The notes beneath the pieces are model-generated. The model searched no databases and was not told the DNA's origin. It saw nothing but the letters and a program-made list of their open reading frames with translations. A DNA stretch of 11,103 nucleotides from positions 1 to 11,103 of the forward strand of contig JAFXNX010000235.1 of NCBI GenBank assembly GCA_017529175.1, read 5' to 3'. The stretch comes from Clostridia bacterium (lineage in GTDB: Bacteria; Bacillota_A; Clostridia; Oscillospirales; CAG-272). The position numbers were made by a program, and so were the translations under genes. Shown piece after piece: positions 5,872-11,103 of the stretch; positions within the stretch are counted from its first letter, which is position 1, and each line of letters begins with the position of its first letter.

Positions 5872-6876
5872 GGAACGTTAAAATTTGTAGTCAAGAGATT
5901 GCTGCAGTCAATCTTGATCTTGTTCTTTGTAATGCTTATTATATATGTGCTGATGCGCTGTCTGCCGTCGTCGTTTATCGAGACGCTCGCGCAGCAGAAA
6001 GCAAATCAGCCGAATTCCAAGTCTTACGAGGAATGGATGGAACAGCTTTCGGAATCATACGGATATTCTCCCGAAAACACGTTCGGTAATATTTTCGGTG
6101 GATTCTTTACGTGGATCGGAAACGCCGTTCAAGGAAATTTCGGAGACAGTTGGTATTATACGAAACCCGTAACGCAGGTGTTCTCGGAGACGATAGGCAT
6201 CTCATTCATCATGGGAGCGTTCAGTCTATTCTTCGAGGTCATCATTTCGATACCTCTCGGTATCATAGCTGCAAGAAAGCAGTATTCGGTGACGGACTAT
6301 ACGGTCTCGGTCATAGCTATCGCCTGTATGTCGCTGCCGACGTTTTTCCTGATAGCGCTGTTGAAGCTCGTCTTCAGCATAAAACTCGGCTGGTTTGACC
6401 TGATAGGGCAGATCGGTCGAAATTACGATCAGCTGTCGTCGTTCGGGAAACTGCTCGACCGCGCTCACCACCTCGTCTTGCCTATAGTTACTCTCGTTCT
6501 TATCAGCATCGGTTCCTGGATGCGTTACGTAAGAACGAATATGCTCGAAGTTCTGAACGCCGACTACATAAGAACGGCGAGAGCAAAGGGACTTTCGGAA
6601 GGCAAAGTCATATATAAGCACGCTTTCAGAAATACGCTTATTCCTCTTGTGACGTTCATCGGCGGTTCTCTCCCGGCTCTTTTCTCAGGAGCGCTCTCTA
6701 CCGAGACGATGTTCTCGATCAAAGGTATCGGTTACGTTTCGTATTATTCGATGAGAGCGGGAGATATTCCGTTTACAATGTTCTATCTGGCGTTTCTCGC
6801 AGTTCTGACTCTGCTCGGAAACCTCATCGCCGACATACTGTATGCGGTGGTCGACCCGCGCGTGCGTATCTCTTAA
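5869..6876 (+). CDS. oppB: Oligopeptide ABC transporter permease OppB
   Basis: An integral membrane subunit of the peptide channel, 335 residues, normal for OppB/DppB. It begins with the typical VKRLLQSILILFFV segment (TM1 at ~9-29), then an extracytoplasmic loop (~31-108) holding GNFGDSWYY and the conserved PVTQVFSETIG (100-110). Further membrane segments lie at ~111-135, 145-171, 198-217, 256-275 and 304-328. The cytoplasmic coupling (EAA) loop is at 230-262 (NADYIRTARAKGLSEGKV and HAFRNTLIPL), where the ATPase subunits dock. It ends with the family's ADILYAVVDPRVRIS. The start is GTG with a strong ribosome site. It is separated from oppA by a hairpin-rich spacer but from oppC by only 17 nt. 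Confidence 0.95.
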   Translation: MGTLKFVVKRLLQSILILFFVMLIIYVLMRCLPSSFIETLAQQKANQPNSKSYEEWMEQLSESYGYSPENTFGNIFGGFFTWIGNAVQGNFGDSWYYTKPVTQVFSETIGISFIMGAFSLFFEVIISIPLGIIAARKQYSVTDYTVSVIAIACMSLPTFFLIALLKLVFSIKLGWFDLIGQIGRNYDQLSSFGKLLDRAHHLVLPIVTLVLISIGSWMRYVRTNMLEVLNADYIRTARAKGLSEGKVIYKHAFRNTLIPLVTFIGGSLPALFSGALSTETMFSIKGIGYVSYYSMRAGDIPFTMFYLAFLAVLTLLGNLIADILYAVVDPRVRIS

Positions 6877-6893
6877 GGAAGGAGGACTGAAAA

Positions 6894-8450
6894 ATGAAAG
6901 ATAACGAAAAGAAAGAGTCTGTCGCTGAAAACGAAGAAGTGCAGTATTCGCTGAACGACGACAGACGAGTTAAAGTCCTCTCTCCCGGTGCCATGGTCGC
7001 AAAGCGTTTCTTCAGAAACAGAATGGCCATGGTCGGAATGATAGTGCTGATTTTTATGTTCCTCTTTTCATTCGTCGGCGGTCTTATCACCCCTTACGGC
7101 GAGGACCAGCTTTTCTACCGCATAGATTATATGCAGAAGGAATACGCGGCGGCGATAGAGAATAAAGAATTCAGATTCATATCGGCTGAAGGGGAAGATT
7201 TCTCGTCGATCGTAAGAGCGAAAACACAGCTTGCGATAAACCAGAACAGTGAAGAGTTCGAGTACGGCGGCGTCAATTATAAGCTGAACAAAGAAGACGA
7301 CGACGTTTATACGGTCTCGCTCGAAGACGGAACGCTCATCGGAGCGGCGTACAAAATGATATTCAGTACGGTCGATCCCGATAAAGTGCTCGATTTCGAG
7401 ACGCAGATCGAAGGACTCAAAGCGTTCGCTCACGGAGAGTCTTCCTTCACGGCGTCCGGCGTCACCTATACGATAGATGAAGACGGCTCTGTCAATACAG
7501 AAGACGGCGAGCCCTTCGGATATATCAGCAACTACGTCGTACAGTCTATAATGAGCGACGTGTTCCTCACGAGAGATTTCAAAGAGTACGTAGTTGAGAT
7601 GCTGACTGAGGGCGTCGACGACTTCATATTCACGGACGTTGACGGCGTTGAGCACGAGTATAAACTGAAGTTCGACGCGGCGACCGAGAAGTGGACCGTC
7701 ACGCAGGCGACCGAAACGAGAGTTTACGACTCGTATTCGCCTCCGAGCAAAGAACACTGGCTCGGTACCGATAAGAACGGTATGGATATGCTCACACGTC
7801 TTATGTACGGCGGTAGAGTATCGCTCCTTATCGGTTTCATAGTTGAGTTCATCGCGACGTTCATCGGTATCATCCTCGGCGGTATCTCCGGATACTTCGG
7901 CGGATGGATCGACAACGTCATCATGCGTATTGTCGATATTTTCTACTGTATCCCTTCATTGCCGATAGTCATTATCATCGGAGCCGCTATGGACCACGAC
8001 CAGGTGGATCCGAAGGTAAGAATGATATATCTTATGCTCATCCTCGGCGTTCTCGGCTGGCCCGGGATCGCGCGTATGGTGCGCGGACAGATCCTCTCGC
8101 TTCGCGAGCAGGAGTTCATGACCGCGACGGAAGCGTCCGGTCTTTCGGTGCGCAGAAGAATATTCCATCACCTTATCCCGAACGTTATCCCTCAGCTCAT
8201 CGTTTCCGTTACGATGGGTCTCGGCGGAACGATCCTTACGGAATCGTCGCTCTCGTTCCTCGGACTCGGAGTCAGATTCCCGTTCGCTTCCTGGGGTAAT
8301 ATCATCAATGACGTCAACGATACGTACGTCCTTCAGAACTTCTGGTTCATCTGGATCCCGGCGGGCGTTCTGCTCCTGCTCACGGTCCTTGCGTTCAATA
8401 TAGTTGGCGACGGTTTACGCGATGCGTTTGACCCGAAGATGAAACGCTGA
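6894..8450 (+). CDS. oppC: Oligopeptide ABC transporter permease OppC with a large extracytoplasmic insertion
   Basis: The second channel subunit. A GGAGG site 8 nt upstream supports the ATG. The usual OppC/DppC parts are present: an N-terminal OppC_N region with RFFRNRMAMVG (38-48), TM1 at ~45-66, GTDKNGMDMLTRLMYGGRVSL (291-311), further membrane segments at ~312-334, 340-364, 376-398, 430-458 and 484-506, the EAA coupling loop (EFMTATEASGLSVRRRIFHHLIPN at 407-430) and GDGLRDAFDPKMKR at the end. OppC is normally ~290-340 residues, but this one has 518. About 210 extra residues lie at ~72-283, between TM1 and the GTD motif, on the outer side of the membrane. The insert is acidic and contains about three diverged ~60-residue repeats. 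The reading frame and codon style are continuous, so this is a domain insertion and not a frameshift or gene fusion artefact. Confidence 0.94.
   Translation: MKDNEKKESVAENEEVQYSLNDDRRVKVLSPGAMVAKRFFRNRMAMVGMIVLIFMFLFSFVGGLITPYGEDQLFYRIDYMQKEYAAAIENKEFRFISAEGEDFSSIVRAKTQLAINQNSEEFEYGGVNYKLNKEDDDVYTVSLEDGTLIGAAYKMIFSTVDPDKVLDFETQIEGLKAFAHGESSFTASGVTYTIDEDGSVNTEDGEPFGYISNYVVQSIMSDVFLTRDFKEYVVEMLTEGVDDFIFTDVDGVEHEYKLKFDAATEKWTVTQATETRVYDSYSPPSKEHWLGTDKNGMDMLTRLMYGGRVSLLIGFIVEFIATFIGIILGGISGYFGGWIDNVIMRIVDIFYCIPSLPIVIIIGAAMDHDQVDPKVRMIYLMLILGVLGWPGIARMVRGQILSLREQEFMTATEASGLSVRRRIFHHLIPNVIPQLIVSVTMGLGGTILTESSLSFLGLGVRFPFASWGNIINDVNDTYVLQNFWFIWIPAGVLLLLTVLAFNIVGDGLRDAFDPKMKR
7215..7733 (+). repeat. 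About three diverged ~60-residue protein repeats inside OppC
   Basis: Within the OppC insert, units start near residues 108, 160 and 221. The best shared parts are FEYGGVNYKLNKEDDDVYT (122-140), FTASGVTYTIDEDGSVNTED (185-204) and FTDVDGVEHEYKLKFD (246-261). Each is a short strand pattern with F, then GV, then an aromatic residue and alternating hydrophobic residues. Units two and three are also preceded by a helix-like stretch rich in D/F/L (KVLDFETQIEGLKAFAHGES and VFLTRDFKEYVVEMLTEG). The spacing of the strand motifs is about 60-63 residues. The repeats are seen by eye only and are too diverged to show at DNA level. Confidence 0.5.
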
Positions 8451-8464
8451 AGGGAGGAAGACAG

Positions 8465-9619
8465 ATGGCAAGAAAAAGAGAAGACGGATATCTGTCCGCG
8501 AAAGAATCGCGAAAGATCTCCCGTTCAAATAAAAAAATTACAAACAAGTTCGAAAAAGAACACAAGAGACGCAACGTGCCGGAGTCGGAATACTCCACTG
8601 CTATGCACGACCTTAACAACGTTCTCGAGATCGACGATCTTCACACCTACTTCTATACTGACGTCGGAACCGTAAAGAGCGTCGACGGCATTACGTTTTC
8701 AGTTCCGGAAGGGAAGACGATCGGCGTCGTTGGAGAATCCGGATGCGGAAAGAGCGTTACGAGTCTTTCGATAATGCAGCTTCTCCAGCGTCCTCAGGGT
8801 CAGATAGTTTCCGGCGAGATCAGATTCAAGCTCAAGGACGGAAAGTACTACGATATAGCTAAAACGCCTATCGAAGTGATGCAGAAGATACGCGGCAACT
8901 ATATCTCGATGATCTTCCAGGAGCCGATGACCTCTCTCAATCCGGTCTTCCGTATCGGAGATCAGCTCCGCGAAGTCCTCGTTCTTCACAACGACGACAA
9001 CCGCACCGACGAAGAGGTCGAGGCGAGAGTTATCGAACTGCTTGAGATGGTCGGTATCGCAAACAGTCACGGCGTCGCAAGGATGTATCCTCACGAGCTC
9101 TCCGGCGGTATGAGACAGCGCGTTATGATCGCTATGGCGCTCGCGTGCTATCCTAAACTCATTATCGCGGACGAGCCGACAACGGCGCTCGACGTTACGA
9201 TCCAGGCGCAGATACTCGATCTGCTCCGCAACCTCAAGGATAAGATCAACTCGTCGATCATGCTCATCACTCACGACCTCGGAGTGATCGCGGAAATGGC
9301 TGATTATGTCGTCGTAATGTACGCAGGAAAAATCGTTGAGAAGGGAACTGCGGAAGAGATATTCGCAAACCCCGCTCATCCTTACACTATAGGACTTATG
9401 GCGTCGAAGCCGTTCGTCGGCAAGAAGGTGGATAAACTCTATTCCATCCCCGGAAAGGTGCCGAATCCGGTCAATATGCCTAACTACTGCTATTTCAGAG
9501 ACAGGTGCGAGCTGTGCCTCGAATGCTGCAACGGCGAGTATCCGCGCGAGATCAGCCTTTCGCCGACTCACAAAGTCAGCTGCTACAGATTTTATGATAA
9601 GGAGGGTCAGGCGGAATGA
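8465..9619 (+). CDS. oppD: Oligopeptide ABC transporter ATPase OppD
   Basis: One of the two cytoplasmic ATPases that power peptide import. GGGAGG lies 7 nt before the ATG. ABC motifs are complete: Walker A GESGCGKS (90-97), Q-loop FQEP (Q152), signature LSGGM (212-216), Walker B LIIADEP (232-238), D-loop ALDV and H-loop H270. The C-terminal oligo_HPY tail carries cysteines C342, C348, C351, C354, C355 and C373. Such a tail binds a [4Fe-4S] cluster in at least one structurally studied DppD. The N-terminus is unusual, with about 52 Lys/Arg-rich residues before the ABC core begins at VLEIDDLHTYF. The start is not in doubt, given the ribosome site and the 14-nt gap to oppC. Total length is 384 against ~330-350 typical. 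The stop overlaps oppF (ATGA). Confidence 0.95.
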   Translation: MARKREDGYLSAKESRKISRSNKKITNKFEKEHKRRNVPESEYSTAMHDLNNVLEIDDLHTYFYTDVGTVKSVDGITFSVPEGKTIGVVGESGCGKSVTSLSIMQLLQRPQGQIVSGEIRFKLKDGKYYDIAKTPIEVMQKIRGNYISMIFQEPMTSLNPVFRIGDQLREVLVLHNDDNRTDEEVEARVIELLEMVGIANSHGVARMYPHELSGGMRQRVMIAMALACYPKLIIADEPTTALDVTIQAQILDLLRNLKDKINSSIMLITHDLGVIAEMADYVVVMYAGKIVEKGTAEEIFANPAHPYTIGLMASKPFVGKKVDKLYSIPGKVPNPVNMPNYCYFRDRCELCLECCNGEYPREISLSPTHKVSCYRFYDKEGQAE

Positions 9620-10686
9620 GCAACAAAATGACAGCCGAAGAGAAAGCTCAGGCAAAGCTCGAGCGCAAGGAAAGACTTAAGATCGACAACGATTTCGAGC
9701 CGATAACGCCCGATCCCCAGTATATACTTCAGGTCAACAGACTTAAAAAGTATTTCCCGATCAAAGGCGGTTTCATCTCCCGCACGGTAGGTTACGTCAA
9801 AGCCGTCGACGGCGTTACGTTCAACCTCAAGCGCGGAAGCACGATGGGACTCGTCGGAGAGAGCGGATGCGGTAAGACTACCGCGGGCAGAACGATCCTT
9901 CGCCTATCGGGCGAAAAGACCGGCGGACAGGTGCTCTTCAACGGCCGCGAAGTCTACGATATGACTAACAAAGAGATGCGCGAAGTTCGTACGAAGATGC
10001 AGATCATTTTCCAGGACCCGTTCTCATCTCTGTCTCCGCGTCTTCCCGTCAGCGATATCATCGGTGAAGCGGTAAGAGAACACAAGCTCGTTCCGAAGGA
10101 AGAGTTTAACGACTACATCGATCAGGTCATGGACAACTGCGGACTTCAGCCGTTCCATAAGGACCGCTATCCGCATGAGTTCTCCGGCGGACAAAGACAG
10201 CGTATCTGTATTGCGCGCGCTCTTGCGCTGAATCCCGATTTCATCGTATGCGATGAGCCGGTATCGGCGCTCGACGTGTCAATTCAGGCGCAGATCATAA
10301 ACCTGCTGAAGGATCTTCAGGAAAAGTTCCACCTCACGTATCTGTTCATATCTCACGACCTTTCTGTCGTCGAGCATATCTCGGATAAGGTGGGCGTCAT
10401 GTATCTCGGAAGCCTCGTCGAGTACGGCGATACGGACGATATTTTCAAGAATCCGCTTCATCCGTACACGAAGGCGCTCTTCTCCGCGATCCCGATCCCC
10501 GATCCGACGGTAAAGATGAACAGAGTCATCTTAAAGGGAACTATCCCGTCGCCGGCAAATCCGCCGAAGGGATGCAAATTCCATACAAGATGCGCTTACT
10601 GTACCGAAAGGTGCAAAACGGAAGAGCCCGTACAGCGTGAGGTAGAGCCGGGACATTACGTTGTCTGCCACCTGTACGATAAATAA
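9616..10686 (+). CDS. oppF: Oligopeptide ABC transporter ATPase OppF
   Basis: The partner ATPase of OppD, 356 residues. Its ATG overlaps the oppD stop by 4 nt, so it is translationally coupled; GGAGG lies 10 nt upstream inside oppD. Motifs: LKKYFPIKGG (43-52), typical of OppF N-termini, Walker A GESGCGKT (81-88), Q-loop FQDP (Q133), signature FSGGQ (189-193), Walker B FIVCDEP (209-215), the ALDVSIQAQ D-loop region and H-loop H247. The C-terminal region has C320, C326, C329, C333 and C351, in the same spacing as OppD. A charged 35-residue N-terminal extension (KMTAEEKAQAKLERKERLK) precedes the core. The divergence from OppD is normal for the heterodimer. Confidence 0.95.
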   Translation: MSNKMTAEEKAQAKLERKERLKIDNDFEPITPDPQYILQVNRLKKYFPIKGGFISRTVGYVKAVDGVTFNLKRGSTMGLVGESGCGKTTAGRTILRLSGEKTGGQVLFNGREVYDMTNKEMREVRTKMQIIFQDPFSSLSPRLPVSDIIGEAVREHKLVPKEEFNDYIDQVMDNCGLQPFHKDRYPHEFSGGQRQRICIARALALNPDFIVCDEPVSALDVSIQAQIINLLKDLQEKFHLTYLFISHDLSVVEHISDKVGVMYLGSLVEYGDTDDIFKNPLHPYTKALFSAIPIPDPTVKMNRVILKGTIPSPANPPKGCKFHTRCAYCTERCKTEEPVQREVEPGHYVVCHLYDK

Positions 10687-10705
10687 TCTTTTTTGAGGAA
10701 AAGAT

Positions 10706-11026
10706 ATGTCAAAGAAAAAACGGGATTTTGAGGATGACGGCAGGATCATCGTCGATATGAGCGGCGTGGAACGCCCGAATCTGTTTTCCTTCAGAAGTAC
10801 GCAGACGCTGCGGCGCACTACTCCCGAACTGCCGTCTGAGACTCGGGAGGATAAAAAAGAGGAAGACTATTCAAAGTATTACAATAAAGATATGAATGAG
10901 GTCTCAAAGAAAGAGACTTTTCAAGCGATCCTCGGGTCGCTCGGCGCGGCGCTTCTTGTCGCGGGCATCTTTATCGTTGTATTCGCGATCGTTATTATCC
11001 TCATGCTCGTTTCATGGAACAAATAA
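10706..11026 (+). CDS. Small single-TM protein of unknown function, last gene of the opp operon
   Basis: A 106-residue protein I cannot name. It starts with a basic MSKKKRDF, then FEDDGRIIVDMSGVERPN (8-25), a compact polar block that looks like a conserved motif. A charged, probably disordered linker (30-70) follows, then one long hydrophobic stretch (~74-103, LGSLGAALLVAGIFIVVFAI core) almost at the C-terminus. The likely topology is N-terminus in the cytoplasm with a tail anchor. TGAGGAA lies 5-9 nt before the ATG. It begins 19 nt after oppF and precedes a terminator hairpin, so it is co-transcribed with the transporter. A role in opp complex assembly or regulation, or an unrelated envelope role, are both possible. 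Confidence 0.8.
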   Translation: MSKKKRDFEDDGRIIVDMSGVERPNLFSFRSTQTLRRTTPELPSETREDKKEEDYSKYYNKDMNEVSKKETFQAILGSLGAALLVAGIFIVVFAIVIILMLVSWNK

Positions 11027-11032
11027 ACGTCA

Positions 11033-11065
11033 AAACCGCGGCGTAACTGCCGCGGTTTCGCTTTG
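11033..11065 (+). terminator. Terminator hairpin closing the opp operon
   Basis: AAACCGCGGC (11033-11042) and GCCGCGGTTT (11049-11058) pair perfectly over a GTAACT loop, 6 nt after the last stop codon. The tail is TTTCGCTTTG, so the U-run is broken, but the strong GC stem ending in A-U pairs and the position make termination the best reading. The sequence from here to the end of the window shows no further gene. Confidence 0.75.
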
Positions 11066-11103
11066 TCGCTGCTGTTCACATAAGCAAAAAAGAAAAGTCC
11101 CCG

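Noticed and set aside
5640..5894. Minus-strand frame containing a zinc-ribbon-like SFACPTCRQ stretch
   Set aside because: It runs through the inverted repeat and across the oppB ribosome site and start. Only one CxxC is present and no ribosome site is seen. The coding look is most likely chance; the hairpins explain the region better.
7068..7757. 229-residue minus-strand frame inside the oppC insert
   Set aside because: It is a shadow of oppC. The plus-strand frame is continuous with conserved OppC sequence on both sides, and the antisense protein has no recognisable feature or ribosome site.

Overview
The window looks like chromosomal DNA of a Bacillota of class Clostridia, probably an uncultured gut-type Oscillospirales/Ruminococcaceae relative. 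This is inferred from strong AGGAGG-type ribosome sites, a Gram-positive lipoprotein signal on the binding protein, near-consensus sigma-A promoters, a PHP-type histidinol phosphatase and the style of the oligopeptide transporter. No sequence comparison could be run, so the rank below class is a guess.

Layout: (1) Positions 1-778 hold the 3' end of a PLP-dependent cysteine synthase and a terminator hairpin. (2) Positions 779-2488 hold two divergent single genes. An inositol-monophosphatase-family phosphatase lies on the minus strand and a PHP-family histidinol-phosphatase-like gene on the plus strand. Each has its own good promoter, with a 16-bp AT palindrome between them. (3) Positions 2489-11065 form one plus-strand transcription unit: a 4-TM protein of unknown function, oppA, a ~310-nt hairpin-rich spacer, oppB, oppC, oppD, oppF, a single-TM protein of unknown function and a final hairpin. 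A near-consensus promoter at 2555-2583 fits as its start.

The third region is a complete peptide ABC importer. A lipid-anchored binding protein (OppA) would capture peptides outside the cell, OppB and OppC form the channel, and OppD and OppF hydrolyse ATP. Spacing from oppB onward is tight (17, 14, -4 and 19 nt), so those genes are almost certainly co-translated from one message. The hairpins around oppA, its different codon usage and its good ribosome site suggest the binding protein is made in excess over the membrane complex.

Most of the window is recognisable core biology. The least ordinary parts are: a ~210-residue extracytoplasmic insertion in OppC built from about three diverged ~60-residue repeats, matched by a ~130-residue insertion in OppA; a folded element in the oppA-oppB spacer with a three-way junction and a long hairpin; and two small membrane proteins of unknown function that bracket the transporter. 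I saw no CRISPR array, transposase, phage gene, tRNA or rRNA.
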